64,000 nucleotides of DNA from Arthrobacter sp. zg-Y769 (GCF_020907405.1 NZ_JAJJOE010000016.1:112123-176122), one strand, 5' to 3'. Numbered from the stretch's first letter, positions 1 to 9,415 are shown. The notes: generated from the sequence alone by a model not told the origin. Made by a program: numbers and translations.

Positions 1-48
1 TCGCCTGATCCGGGCCCTGCCCGGGTTATCGCCTGGTGGAACTGCTGC

Positions 49-1122
49 TTAGTAGAACGGCTGCTGGTGGCGGCGCCAGTAAATCTGCCGCGCCACGCGT
101 TCGCCGATGGTGTTCCAGATCCGATACCGGACCGGATCCACGACGAAGTCGTAGCAGCCAACGAAATCCGTGACCGTCTTGGAGAAACTGGTCTTGAAAA
201 GGCCCAGCCCGTGGTGCGGGTGGCCCTTGTCCTTGAGCTGGTTGCTGGGCGGGGTGCCGCAGAAGTCGTACTCCACAATCCCGCACTCCTTCTTGAGTTC
301 GGTGATCGCGGTCCACTGGACCAGGTGCGAATCCCCGTACTGGGAACGCCGGGGCTTGGAGCCGCCGTCCTTGTAGGTGCCCTTGTTGCCGTAGGCAATC
401 ACGAAGGCACCCACGGTGGCTTCGCCGTCCTCGAACGCGAAGTAGAAACGCCCCTGGCCTGCAGCCACGAAGTTGGACCAGAACCGGTGGTAGTACTCGT
501 ACGAACGCAGCCGCGCCGCGGAACGGTCCTCAATGTGGGCCATCAGCCGGTACATGGTCTGCATGTTTTCTTCGGTCGGCTCGACCCGTCGGACATCGGC
601 ACCCTCGCGGATGGCCCGGCGGACCGCGTTGCGGCCGCGGGAAGAGAGGTTTTTGAGCAGCTGCTCCTCGTCCGGCGTGGTGTCCAGCAGCGCCGTGGAG
701 TCATTGGGCTGCAGGTTGAACGTCTTAATGAAGCCTGCACCGGTGAACAGCGCCTGGCCCTCTTCGCTGTCCACGATGTCCGGCTCAACCTTGATCGCAA
801 AGACCTTGCGCCGGGTCTGCTTAATGAACCGGGTGAGCGCGTCGACCACGAGCGGCACGTCTTCGGGTGCGGCGACGTCGGGCCCCTTGATCAGGTACCA
901 GAGGCTGCCGAGAACCGGAACCTTCTTCTCGATCGCCAGGGTGTAGGTCACGTAGTCGGGACCGGTGAAGGCCAAATAGACGGGATTCCAGCCGTGGTGG
1001 GACTTCACTTCCGCGAAGGATGCAGACTGAAGGACATTGCCGCCCCCGGGATTGGCCAGCACGTGCTTGTCCCAGTTGGCGATCTCCTCGGCAGTGGCCA
1101 GGCGTGCACTAAAATCTCGCAA
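49..1122 (-). CDS. FemAB/FemX-type peptidoglycan cross-bridge aminoacyltransferase
   Basis: Predicted to transfer amino acids from aminoacyl-tRNA onto the lipid II stem peptide at the cytoplasmic face, building the interpeptide bridge. The 357-residue protein has the length and two-GNAT-lobe layout of the Fem family. The stretch around residues 136-146 (LQPNDSTALLD), the YKDGGS segment near 250 and the FKTSFS segment near 309 fit family conservation. A TTG start at 1122 is chosen because GAGG lies a few bases upstream and no other in-frame start gives the full first lobe. The coiled-coil arm of staphylococcal FemA is not evident. It is followed at 1-48 by unassigned sequence. Which amino acid is added cannot be told from sequence. 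Confidence 0.85.
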   Translation of the reverse strand: MRDFSARLATAEEIANWDKHVLANPGGGNVLQSASFAEVKSHHGWNPVYLAFTGPDYVTYTLAIEKKVPVLGSLWYLIKGPDVAAPEDVPLVVDALTRFIKQTRRKVFAIKVEPDIVDSEEGQALFTGAGFIKTFNLQPNDSTALLDTTPDEEQLLKNLSSRGRNAVRRAIREGADVRRVEPTEENMQTMYRLMAHIEDRSAARLRSYEYYHRFWSNFVAAGQGRFYFAFEDGEATVGAFVIAYGNKGTYKDGGSKPRRSQYGDSHLVQWTAITELKKECGIVEYDFCGTPPSNQLKDKGHPHHGLGLFKTSFSKTVTDFVGCYDFVVDPVRYRIWNTIGERVARQIYWRRHQQPFY

Positions 1123-1251
1123 AATACCTCAACTAATGGTTTGTTCACTGCATCGTTTTCAGCGCATCGCTACCAACGCGCCGGCCCGCCGTAAAAACGG
1201 CCGTCGAACCGGGTCTCAGTCTATCCGTTGCACCGCCGCGGGGCCGAACGC

Positions 1252-2817
1252 TCAGGCCGAGGCCGGGAGGAACCAGCGGACCCTCGGTTCCGCCTCGGCC
1301 AGATCCCACGCGCGCTGGATGATCCGGCGGTCCTCCCCCGTGATCCGGGTCTGTTCCTGCCGCAGGTACTCCCGCCAGGTGGGCACATCGTAGATTTCCC
1401 GGAACTGATCCTGGTCAGTGACCGAGTGCACCAGCTCCCAGTCGGTGGCGCCCGTGCGCATGCGGGACAGCCGGACCCTGTGCATGGCCTCTACAAACTC
1501 CGCATTCCGGTCGGCAGGTACCTCATAGGAGATGAGGATCGTCACCGGTCCGGCGCCGGGCTTCGGTTCCTCGCCGGCCGGAAGCTGCAGTTGCGTGCCC
1601 GCTACGCTGCGGTCCAGATGGCCGGTGCCCGGCAGCAGCGGAAGCACCGCCACACTGGCACCGGCCAGCAGCAGGACACCGGCAGCGAACGCCAGGGTTG
1701 GAGCGTAGCCGGCACCGGTGGCACCCGATCCCCAGAACACCGCGCCCACGGCCTGCGCCCCGGCGGCAACCATCAGGTAGACGGACAGCCCGCGGGCGCG
1801 TACCCATTCCGGCAGGGTCAGCTGCATTGCCGCATTCAAGGTGGAGAAAGTGGAGATCCAGGCGAATCCCGCAAACACCAGGAGCACGGCCACGGCCCAC
1901 ACCGGCAGGTAGCCGGACGCGAAGGTCGCGGCCGCGAAAACCACCGCGCTGAGCCCCAGCAGCGCGTTGTCCCGCAGGACGGTCCGGAGCCGCGGCAGGA
2001 GTACAACCCCCAGGATGGCGCCGGCGCCCAATGCCCCGAGCAGCAGCCCGTAGCCCGCAGACCCGAGGCCCAGGTGGCCGTTCACGGCAACCGGCAGAAG
2101 TGCGTAAAGGGCGCTGGCCGGGAAAATGAACAACCCGGACCGCAGCAGGATCCGCCGGATCACCGGGGCGGCCCGGATATAGCGGAGGCCGGCGGCGAGC
2201 GCCTCCCCCACATGTTCACGCTCATCCGGATCGGGCGGCGGTGACCGCCAGCTGTAGATTGCGATGGAAGTACCCACGAAGGACAGTGCGTTCAGCCCGA
2301 AGACAAAGGCGGGACCGGCCACGGCCACCAGGACGCCGGCAACGGCGGGGCCCACGGCGCGGGCGGTGTTCATCGCCACGCTTCCCAGCGCAGCGGCAGC
2401 CTGGATTTCGTCCCGCGGCACCAGTGCGGGGGTGATGGCCTGCCAGGCGGGTGCGCTCAGTGCCATGCCGCAGCCGATGAGGAACGTATAGAGCAGCAGC
2501 GAATCCGGATCCAGCAGGTCCAGGGTAGCCACGACCGTCAGCACCGAGGCGGCACCCGCGGCGAAGATGTTGGCGCCGAGGATCAGCCGGCGCCGGTTGA
2601 AGGCATCGGCCAGCACCCCGGCTATAAGCCCGAGCAGCAGGGAAGGTGCGAGGTTCGCCGTCTGGACCAGGGACACCAGCGCAGGATTTTCACTGGTCTC
2701 CACCAGGAACCATTGGGCACCCACGGTCTGCATCCAGGTGCCGATATTGGACCCCAGCTGGGCCAGCCACAGGATGAGGAACATCCGCCGGCGCAGCGGC
2801 GCCCAGGGCGAGTCCAT
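1252..2817 (-). CDS. MFS transporter of the MFS_3 (transmembrane secretion effector) family
   Basis: Predicted drug or metabolite exporter of 521 residues. It begins MDSPWAPLRRRMFLILWLAQ, an opening typical of MFS_3, and has about 12 hydrophobic segments up to roughly residue 410. A soluble C-terminal tail of about 100 residues follows, resembling the dimeric alpha-beta (ABM-like) tail of this family (ILISYEVPADRNAEF, then W-REYLRQEQTRITGEDR). The ATG at 2817 is preferred over the longer frame from 2940 because GGGAGG lies just upstream and the longer version would overlap the CHAD gene. It sits 13 bp downstream of the CYTH-CHAD gene and is probably cotranscribed with it. The substrate is unknown. 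Confidence 0.85.
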   Translation of the reverse strand: MDSPWAPLRRRMFLILWLAQLGSNIGTWMQTVGAQWFLVETSENPALVSLVQTANLAPSLLLGLIAGVLADAFNRRRLILGANIFAAGAASVLTVVATLDLLDPDSLLLYTFLIGCGMALSAPAWQAITPALVPRDEIQAAAALGSVAMNTARAVGPAVAGVLVAVAGPAFVFGLNALSFVGTSIAIYSWRSPPPDPDEREHVGEALAAGLRYIRAAPVIRRILLRSGLFIFPASALYALLPVAVNGHLGLGSAGYGLLLGALGAGAILGVVLLPRLRTVLRDNALLGLSAVVFAAATFASGYLPVWAVAVLLVFAGFAWISTFSTLNAAMQLTLPEWVRARGLSVYLMVAAGAQAVGAVFWGSGATGAGYAPTLAFAAGVLLLAGASVAVLPLLPGTGHLDRSVAGTQLQLPAGEEPKPGAGPVTILISYEVPADRNAEFVEAMHRVRLSRMRTGATDWELVHSVTDQDQFREIYDVPTWREYLRQEQTRITGEDRRIIQRAWDLAEAEPRVRWFLPASA

Positions 2818-2830
2818 TCGTATCCCTCCC

Positions 2831-4360
2831 TCAGGGGCTGGACGGGAAGCCTTTCCAGGCGTGGACAAAGCGCTCCCGGGCCGACTTGGCATGGGCCTGC
2901 TCCAAGGCATGCAGCCGCCCATAGGTAAAGCCGTTCTCACCGGCGGCCGACGCCGTTGCCCCCATGCGGCGCAGGTACGCCTGCGTCACCACGCTGTCCT
3001 GGTGCTCACCCAGGATTTTCTGCACGTGCTCGGCGGCGTCCACCATTTCCTTCGCTTCCTTTGGCTGCACGGGAGCCCACACCTCGGCGGCATAGCGAAG
3101 CTGTTTGGCGTCCTTGCGCGCGTCATGGAGTGCTTCCGCGTAATCTTCGCCGTCCAACGTCCGCGCGGCCCGCACCCGGCGGTGCAGCCGTTTCCGGTCC
3201 CGCCGGATGATCCGGGCAGCGGCGGGGCCCGCCGGTTCCTTGGCCGTTTCCGCCCAGAACGGGCTGGCCAGCAGCCCTTCGAGCCCATCCAACGCCTGGA
3301 AGTACCGTGGGGACTGCAGCACTTCGCGGATGTTCCCGAAGGCCTGCCGGTAGTCATGGAGCAGTTCTTCGTCCACGCGGGCGGCCACCGGTCCCATCAC
3401 CAGGTCATCTGGTTCGGCGGCAATCAGCTCCTGGAGCCGGTGCCGCATCACCTGCGCATCCCGGGCTTCCCCGAGCACCCTCGCGAGCCACCGCAGTTCC
3501 CCGCGCAGCGAGCGCGCCGGCTCGGGGTCCATCGTGCTGCGGTAACTGGCAAGGGCCGAGCGCAGCCGCCGGGTGGCCACCCTCATCTTGTGGATACCGT
3601 CAGCATCTCCCCGGCGCACCCGCGGGTCGTGGCGAAGCAGCTCTTCGAACTGTTCGCGCAGATACCGCAGCAGCAACAGCGCCACCGGGCTTCCCGTCTC
3701 CAGGGGGCCGACGGCGGCTCCGTCCCGGTCCCCGATATCGGAATCCGCGGCAGCGGCGTCCCCAGCGGGTCCCGCCGGCGTCGCGTTCCGTTCCCCGCCT
3801 GGCGCCGGACCCGCCGGCACGGCACCGGCGGCGAGGAACATCGCTCCGGCATCCCGGGCCAGCGCGTCGCCGGCCGAATCGATGCCCCAGGCGCGCCGGT
3901 CGCGGCCGGAGGGGTCCCCTCCGGCATCGCTCGTCCTCGTGCTTTCATCGGTGACGCGGGCAAGCACCGTACCCGCACTGTCCAGCAGCTCGTACTCCAG
4001 AAAGCGCGTGCTGAGGGTCTGCACCGGGAGAAGCTCCCGTCCCCGGACCACGGCCTGGACCTCTTCCAGCAGCTCCGGCGGAACTCCCGCACCCGGGTCG
4101 GCAGGGGTGCCGGCACGGGCGGCCGGTTCCAGGGACGGTGCCCTGCGCTCCCAGCGTGTGCCGCCGTCGTTGTCCGTAAACCGGGAGAGAGTGAAAGCGC
4201 GCCTGCGGAGGGCACGGTCCGCAGTGTCGTAGCGGACTTCCGTGCGCCGTCCTTCCCGGGGCTGCGACACTTTCGCGACCCCCGCCAGCTCATGCAGCGG
4301 CGGCAGCACCACTGCGTCATCAACAAGGAAGTGGCTTGGGGTACCTGTTCCGGCGACCAT
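2831..4360 (-). CDS. CYTH-CHAD domain protein with degenerate CYTH active site
   Basis: 509 residues. An N-terminal CYTH (triphosphate tunnel) region occupies about 1-150 and includes the family-like segment VRYDTADRALRRRAFTLSR. A low-complexity Ala/Pro/Gly linker follows, then a helical CHAD domain (about 245-500) with the expected basic His motifs DGIHKMRVATRRLRS and HDARKDAKQLRYAAE. CHAD domains bind polyphosphate and CYTH domains hydrolyse triphosphates. The first beta strand, which should carry the acidic ExExK metal motif, reads PSHFLVDDAV, and the usual lysine-proline strand (KLP) reads WERR. Catalysis is therefore doubtful, while polyphosphate binding by CHAD remains plausible. No upstream in-frame sequence supplies the missing motif. 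The MFS gene follows directly. Confidence 0.85.
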   Translation of the reverse strand: MVAGTGTPSHFLVDDAVVLPPLHELAGVAKVSQPREGRRTEVRYDTADRALRRRAFTLSRFTDNDGGTRWERRAPSLEPAARAGTPADPGAGVPPELLEEVQAVVRGRELLPVQTLSTRFLEYELLDSAGTVLARVTDESTRTSDAGGDPSGRDRRAWGIDSAGDALARDAGAMFLAAGAVPAGPAPGGERNATPAGPAGDAAAADSDIGDRDGAAVGPLETGSPVALLLLRYLREQFEELLRHDPRVRRGDADGIHKMRVATRRLRSALASYRSTMDPEPARSLRGELRWLARVLGEARDAQVMRHRLQELIAAEPDDLVMGPVAARVDEELLHDYRQAFGNIREVLQSPRYFQALDGLEGLLASPFWAETAKEPAGPAAARIIRRDRKRLHRRVRAARTLDGEDYAEALHDARKDAKQLRYAAEVWAPVQPKEAKEMVDAAEHVQKILGEHQDSVVTQAYLRRMGATASAAGENGFTYGRLHALEQAHAKSARERFVHAWKGFPSSP

Positions 4361-4487
4361 GAGCGCCAGTATAGGACCGCAACGGCCGCCGCCGGGAGTC
4401 CTTGGGCCTCCTGCCTACCGAAGCCGGGGCACGTCCCGGTAGCATCGCCGGTAACGGAACAGGCGCTGCAGCAGCGGAGGCCAGCGG

Positions 4488-5474
4488 ATGAACTCGATGA
4501 CATACGCCAAGCTCGGCAGGTCAGGGGCAACTGTCTCGGTCATGGGACTGGGTTGTCTGGGGTTCGGCGACCCCGACCGCGGGACGCACGGATGGACAAT
4601 CCGGGAGGACGAAGCCAAATCCCTGCTGCGGCACGCGGTGGAGCTGGGTATCAATTTCTTCGACACTGCCAACGTGTATTCCGCCGGCCACAGCGAGGAG
4701 ATCCTGGGAGCCGCCGTCGCCGCTTACTGCCGGCGGGATGAAGTGGTGATCGCCAGCAAGGTCCACGGCGAAATGGGTCCGGGCCCCAATGGCTGGGGAT
4801 TGTCCCGCAAACACATTCTGTGGCAGGTGGAGCAGAGCCTGCGGCGGCTCGGCACGGACTACATCGACCTCTACCAGATGCACCGCTGGGACGGCAGCAC
4901 GCCGCTGGAAGAAACGCTGGAAACCCTGGACCAGCTGGTCCGGGACGGCAAGGTCAGGTATCTGGGTGCCTCAAGCATGCACGCCTGGCAGTTCTCGAAG
5001 GCCCTGTTCCTGCAGGAACAGCACGGCTGGGCGCAGTTCGTCACCATGCAGGACCACTACAACCTTCTCTACCGCGAGGAGGAACGGGAAATGTATCCGC
5101 TGTGCGCGGACCGGGGCATCGGAGCACTGCCCTACTCCCCGCTCGCCCGCGGCCGCCTGGCCCGTCCGTGGGGAAGCAGGACGGTCCGGCAGGACTACGA
5201 CGAGCAGGGCCACCTGCTCTACCGGGGCAACGAGGACGTGGACCGCAGCATCACCGACGCGGTGGGGAACGTGGCCGAAGGGCTCGGCGCCACCCGCGCG
5301 CAGGTCGCCCTCGCCTGGGTGCTGGCCCACCCGGTGGTCACGGCTCCGCTGATCGGCGCCACGGCCGCTTCCCACCTGGATGACAACATCAAGGCACTGG
5401 AGATCCAGCTCACCGAAGAGGAGTTCGAGGCGCTCGAGGAGTTCTACCGTCCCCGTCCCGTGGCCGGCTTCTGA
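4488..5474 (+). CDS. aldo/keto reductase
   Basis: NADPH-dependent carbonyl reductase of the AKR superfamily, 328 residues, a full-length TIM barrel. The catalytic tetrad is visible: Asp59 and Tyr64 (FFDTANVYSAG), Lys91 (ASKVHG) and His132 (LYQMHRWD). The cofactor-binding region near residues 215-225 reads ALPYSPLARGRL, and a C-terminal cofactor segment (LIGATAASHLDDN) is typical of the YajO/Tas-like bacterial branch. GGAGG eight bases upstream supports the ATG at 4488. It is divergent from the CYTH-CHAD gene and converges on malG with only 4 bp between the stop codons. The natural substrate is unknown. Confidence 0.9.
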   Translation: MNSMTYAKLGRSGATVSVMGLGCLGFGDPDRGTHGWTIREDEAKSLLRHAVELGINFFDTANVYSAGHSEEILGAAVAAYCRRDEVVIASKVHGEMGPGPNGWGLSRKHILWQVEQSLRRLGTDYIDLYQMHRWDGSTPLEETLETLDQLVRDGKVRYLGASSMHAWQFSKALFLQEQHGWAQFVTMQDHYNLLYREEEREMYPLCADRGIGALPYSPLARGRLARPWGSRTVRQDYDEQGHLLYRGNEDVDRSITDAVGNVAEGLGATRAQVALAWVLAHPVVTAPLIGATAASHLDDNIKALEIQLTEEEFEALEEFYRPRPVAGF

Positions 5475-5478
5475 GGCC

Positions 5479-6399
5479 TTAGCCCTTGACCGACCCGGCA
5501 ATAAGCCCCGACGTTATGTAGCGCTGCAGGAACAGGAACAGAGCCATGACAGGCAACGCAGCGAGGACGGCGCCGGCGGAGAACACGCCCCAGGTCCGGG
5601 ACTGGTTGTCACCGACAAACGAATACAGGCCGACGGCGAGTGTCTGGGTGTCCGGGTCGTTGAGGACAATCGAGGCGATCAGGAATTCACCGGTGGCCGT
5701 GATGAAGGACAACAGCCCCACAATGGCCAGGATCGGGGTGACCAGGCGCAGGATGATGGTGAAGAAGATCTGGATGTGGCTTGCGCCGTCGATGCGTGCA
5801 GCCTCGTCCAGTGAGGTCGGGATGGTGTTGAAGAAGCCGTACATCAGGTACGTGTTCACCCCCAGTGCGCCGCCCAGGTACACCATGATCAGCCCGATTT
5901 GGCTGCCCAGGCCGAGCCAGGGAACGACGTCGGATATCCCGCTCAGCAGCAGGAAGATGGCCACGACGCCCAGCATCTGGGGGAACATCTGCAGCAGCAT
6001 CAGTGTCAGCAGGCCCATCCGCCGGCCGCGGAAACGCATGCGGGAGAACGAATAGGCAGCCAGTGCCCCCAGGAAGACTGTCCCTGCGCTGGTGACCAGC
6101 CCGATGACGAGGGTGTTCACGAACCATTTCGCAAAGGGTTTCTGCGGGTCCGCGAAGAGGTCCTGGAAATTGCCGAACGAAAGCGTGCTGAACAACCCGT
6201 TGGTGGAGACCAACGTGCCGGAGGGGTTCAGCGCGGCCGAAAGCACGTAGGCCAGCGGCAGCAGGGCAAACGCCCCAATGGCCACGCCGACAAGATGGCG
6301 CCAGCCCTTGTCCTTGAACCAGGCACCGAAGTTCCGGCGGGGCTTCGGTGCTGTGCGGTCCTGGCTGAGGGGCGCTGCGGGCTGAAGGGTCTGCGTCAT
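5479..6399 (-). CDS. malG: maltose-type ABC transporter permease MalG
   Basis: Inner-membrane permease of a CUT1 sugar importer, 306 residues with six hydrophobic segments. The ATPase-docking EAA loop (SLDEAARIDGASHIQIF, near residue 205) is characteristic of MalG-like subunits. It starts ATG at 6399 and overlaps the malF stop by 4 bp, implying translational coupling. It is the last gene of malE-malF-malG. No ATPase gene lies in the operon; the UgpC/MsiK-type ATPase at 59536-60624 could serve it. The substrate is probably maltose or maltodextrins, inferred from the neighbouring alpha-glucosidase and the size of MalF. Confidence 0.88.
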   Translation of the reverse strand: MTQTLQPAAPLSQDRTAPKPRRNFGAWFKDKGWRHLVGVAIGAFALLPLAYVLSAALNPSGTLVSTNGLFSTLSFGNFQDLFADPQKPFAKWFVNTLVIGLVTSAGTVFLGALAAYSFSRMRFRGRRMGLLTLMLLQMFPQMLGVVAIFLLLSGISDVVPWLGLGSQIGLIMVYLGGALGVNTYLMYGFFNTIPTSLDEAARIDGASHIQIFFTIILRLVTPILAIVGLLSFITATGEFLIASIVLNDPDTQTLAVGLYSFVGDNQSRTWGVFSAGAVLAALPVMALFLFLQRYITSGLIAGSVKG

Positions 6400-8006
6400 G
6401 AGTTCACGTCTTCCAATGCCTTGGTCTGCCGGAAACTGACCGTGGAAATAATGGCCACGATGATGAAGATCAGGACGGCCAGTGCGCTGGCCAGCCCGTA
6501 ATCGCGGCCGGTGCCCTGCCCGAAGGCCACCTTGTACACCAGGGTGATCAGCAGATCGGTGGCGCCGATGTCCATGCTGGTGTCCTCAAACCGCGGCCCG
6601 CCCCCGGTGAGCATGAAGATTACGTTGAAGTTGTTGAAGTTGAACGCAAACGTCGAGATCAGCAGCGGTGCCGTGGATACCAGCAGCAGCGGAAGCTTGA
6701 TGGACCGGAAGATCCGCCAGTTGGAAGCACCGTCCATCCGGGCCGCCTCATTTACTTCTTCCGGGAGTGACTGCAGCGCTCCGGTGCAGACCAGGAACAT
6801 GTAAGGGAAGCCAAGCCAGGTATTGACCAGCAGAACGCTTGCCCTGGCCAGCCAGGGATCGGTTAGCCACGGAATCTGTGCGCCGCCGAAGAACGTGTTG
6901 TTGATGAAGCCGAAGTCCTGATTCATCATTCCGGACCAGACGAGTCCTGCCAGGAACGCCGGGAAGGCATAGGGCAGGATCATGATCGTCCGGTAGATCC
7001 GTTTGCCGCGCAGGCCGGAGTGGTTGAAAGTCACAGCCAGGAACAGTCCCAGGCCGAAGCACAGCAGGACGGAGAGCAGGGCGAAGGTAAAGGTCCAGGC
7101 AACGACGCCCAGCAGCGGGCCGCGCAGGCCCGGATCCGTGAAGGCGTGGGCGAAGTTTTCAAACCCGACGTTGATCTTCCACCCGGTGGCAAGCCTCTCC
7201 CCGTTGGAACTGACGAAGGCACCTTCGCCGCCGTCGGTGTAGACCTCCCCCGTTTCGGTATCCGTGAAGGTGTCCGCAGCCTCGTCGTAGACGAGCGACG
7301 GCTTGAAAACGTAGGCGGTGGAGCCGTCCGAAGTCTGCAGGATCCCGTCATCCAAGTCGTCGGAGAAGGGGACGCGAAGCTCGAGGATTTCGTCCTGGCG
7401 CTGCAGCAGGTCATTGAACTTCAGGGTTTCATAACCATCCACGGCTACGGCTTTGCCGCCTGCGTCCAGCTCGGCATCGACCTCGGCCAACGGTTCGTCG
7501 ACGCTGCCCAATTCCACGGTGCCGTCCGGGTCGGTGACCAGCAGCGCCAGCTCACCGTTTTTCTCGACCACGCTCACCTGGTAGGAGGGGGAATCGGGGA
7601 CGCGCTTCTGAGCGGTCAACTGGATGGCGGAAATGGCATCCGCCTTGGTGCTGTTGTGGCCGTCCCCGTAGTTGGTAAAGGCCACATAGCCGCTGTAGAC
7701 CACCACGAACACCTGGAAAACGACCAGGAAAAGCACGCCCGGCGCCAGATACTTGGCAGGCAGCCCTCCGCGCCGCAGGTAGATCCAGTTGATTAGGAGG
7801 GTGACCAGGGCAGCAACCGCCAGGACCGCCCACTTTTCGTTCAGGAACAGGGCTATGAGCACGTAGACGGCAAAGGCGTCCGTGAGTCCCAGCAGAACGA
7901 CTTTCGCAAGTGTTCCACCCAGGGACTCCGATGTGCGGCGCCGTTCCGGCGGCCGTTGGCCCACGGGTTTCGCTCCGCGTATCGGGGTGTCCAGCTGATC
8001 GACCAT
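6396..8006 (-). CDS. malF: maltose-type ABC transporter permease MalF with large extracytoplasmic loop
   Basis: 536-residue permease partner of MalG. Like enterobacterial MalF, and unlike most CUT1 permeases of about 300 residues, it carries an extracytoplasmic insert of roughly 180 residues after the third membrane segment (about 120-300), corresponding to the P2 loop that contacts the binding protein. The EAA loop (EEVNEAARMDGASNWRIF) lies near residue 425. The ATG at 8006 (MVDQLDTPIRG) is preferred because AAGGAG lies upstream; the frame is open to 8231 but that extension has no supporting features. The gap to malE contains a strong stem-loop (8032-8069). Confidence 0.88.
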   Translation of the reverse strand: MVDQLDTPIRGAKPVGQRPPERRRTSESLGGTLAKVVLLGLTDAFAVYVLIALFLNEKWAVLAVAALVTLLINWIYLRRGGLPAKYLAPGVLFLVVFQVFVVVYSGYVAFTNYGDGHNSTKADAISAIQLTAQKRVPDSPSYQVSVVEKNGELALLVTDPDGTVELGSVDEPLAEVDAELDAGGKAVAVDGYETLKFNDLLQRQDEILELRVPFSDDLDDGILQTSDGSTAYVFKPSLVYDEAADTFTDTETGEVYTDGGEGAFVSSNGERLATGWKINVGFENFAHAFTDPGLRGPLLGVVAWTFTFALLSVLLCFGLGLFLAVTFNHSGLRGKRIYRTIMILPYAFPAFLAGLVWSGMMNQDFGFINNTFFGGAQIPWLTDPWLARASVLLVNTWLGFPYMFLVCTGALQSLPEEVNEAARMDGASNWRIFRSIKLPLLLVSTAPLLISTFAFNFNNFNVIFMLTGGGPRFEDTSMDIGATDLLITLVYKVAFGQGTGRDYGLASALAVLIFIIVAIISTVSFRQTKALEDVNS

Positions 8007-8031
8007 TGGCGTTCTCCTTGAACGGGTACCG

Positions 8032-8069
8032 GGCCGGAGCGCTGGGGCATGTGCCGCAGCGCCCCGGCC
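8032..8069 (-). promoter_or_regulatory. intercistronic stem-loop between malE and malF
   Basis: Arms GGCCGGAGCGCTG (8032-8044) and CAGCGCCCCGGCC (8057-8069) pair over 13 bp. In the minus-strand transcript the single mismatch becomes a G-U pair. There is no U-tract, so a full terminator is less likely than an mRNA-stabilising or attenuating hairpin that leaves malE mRNA in excess over the permease mRNA, as known for enterobacterial malE-malF. Confidence 0.5.
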
Positions 8070-8122
8070 GGGTCCTGCCCGCCGTCGTGCGGGCTGTGTT
8101 GCGTTGCTCCGGTGGCCCGGAG

Positions 8123-9415
8123 CTACTTGGCGATCTTGGACTGGATGTTGGTGACCATGGTGGCCCAGGACTCCGCGGGGTCGCCCTGGCCCTGGATCAG
8201 GGCCAGCTCGGTGCTGCCCCAATCGGCCCACACCTGCTCCATTTCGGGGATGGCGGGCATGGGTACGCCGTTGGCGCCGATTTCACCGAATGCGGCGACT
8301 ACCGGGTCGGAGGCTGCCTTATCGAAGGACGCCGTCAGTGCAGGCGGCCGCCCGCCGGCTTCAAACATGGAATCCTGTACGGCCTCGGTGGTGAGGTAGT
8401 TCAGCGCGAATTCATTTGCCGCCAGGGTGTTCTGGCTCTTGGCACTGATGAAGAAGCCGTTGACACCGACGAAGGGCTGGGCGGGCTTATCGCCGGCGGT
8501 GGGCAGCGGATCCACCACCAGGTTGATGCCGGCCTTTTCCGCATCGGGGACGTTCCACGGCCCGGTCAGGAAGTAAGGGGAAGCTCCGGCACTGAATTTC
8601 TCCTTGGCGATATCCGGCGTGATGCTGGAATTCAGGATGCCTTCGCCTCCTTCACCCCATTCCTTGAGCTTGGCGGCAAACTCCGCGCCGCCGGGGTTGC
8701 CCAGCTCAAGTTTCGTTGCGTCATAGCTGCCCGTCTCATCTGTTCCGAAGACGGGGGCACCCATGGAGGTCTGGAACGGGTACAGGTGGTAGGGGTCGCC
8801 CTGCTTGGGATCCAGGCCGACCAGGAACGGGAACTCTGCCGCGCCGTCGGCCACGGCCTTCTTGCCGTTGGCGATCACTTCGTCCATGGTGGCGGCAGGT
8901 TCCGCTACCAGGTCCGCATTCCTCAGGAGGCCGATGTTTTCAATTGAGTACGGGACACCGTAGGTGCTGCCTTCATAGGTCATTGCCTTGACCGCGGCGT
9001 CCTGGAACTGGCCTGCCTTGTCACCGAGTTCGATCGGTGCGATGACGCCGTTCTGGACGAATTTCCCGACCCAGTCGTGCGGGCCCACGATGAGGTCCGG
9101 GCCCTTGCCGGTGGGAACCTGCGTGATGAAGTCATCCGACACCTGCTGGAAGTCCTTCGTTACGAGCTTCACCTCGATGCCGGTGTCTTCCTTGAACTTC
9201 GCGGTGATGTCGGTCAGCGCTGGGGAACGCTCGGCGTCCACCCACATGGTCAACGTGGTGGCGCCGGCGGTCGTGAGGTCCGTCGATTCGGACTCGGAGT
9301 CGGCGCCGTCGCCGCCTCCGCAGGCCGAGAGGACAAGAGCAGCGGTGACCGAAACGGCACCGAGAGTAAAGGTACGCCGGCGCAATGCCGACGTACCCGT
9401 TGTGCGCACCTTCAT
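8123..9415 (-). CDS. malE: maltose/maltodextrin-binding lipoprotein MalE
   Basis: Extracellular solute-binding protein of cluster 1 (MalE-like), 430 residues, anchored to the membrane by a lipid. A twin-basic start (LRRRTFTLGA), a hydrophobic segment and the lipobox LSAC put the lipidated Cys at residue 32. The mature protein begins with an acidic/serine-rich linker, then SBP features such as LTMWVDAERSPALTDITAKF and YEGSTYGVPYSIENIG, the latter matching the sugar-contact/hinge region of MalE homologues. First gene of malE-malF-malG. The upstream region, shared with the divergent alpha-glucosidase gene, holds two LacI-type dyads. Maltose specificity is an inference from gene context. Confidence 0.88.
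   Translation of the reverse strand: MKVRTTGTSALRRRTFTLGAVSVTAALVLSACGGGDGADSESESTDLTTAGATTLTMWVDAERSPALTDITAKFKEDTGIEVKLVTKDFQQVSDDFITQVPTGKGPDLIVGPHDWVGKFVQNGVIAPIELGDKAGQFQDAAVKAMTYEGSTYGVPYSIENIGLLRNADLVAEPAATMDEVIANGKKAVADGAAEFPFLVGLDPKQGDPYHLYPFQTSMGAPVFGTDETGSYDATKLELGNPGGAEFAAKLKEWGEGGEGILNSSITPDIAKEKFSAGASPYFLTGPWNVPDAEKAGINLVVDPLPTAGDKPAQPFVGVNGFFISAKSQNTLAANEFALNYLTTEAVQDSMFEAGGRPPALTASFDKAASDPVVAAFGEIGANGVPMPAIPEMEQVWADWGSTELALIQGQGDPAESWATMVTNIQSKIAK

Noticed and set aside
1..48. end of another gene at the window start
   Set aside because: Too short to judge; no in-frame homology visible.
2567..4741. 724-residue open frame on the plus strand
   Set aside because: Antisense to the MFS and CYTH-CHAD genes; Pro/Arg/His-rich translation without any domain, typical of a high-GC shadow frame.
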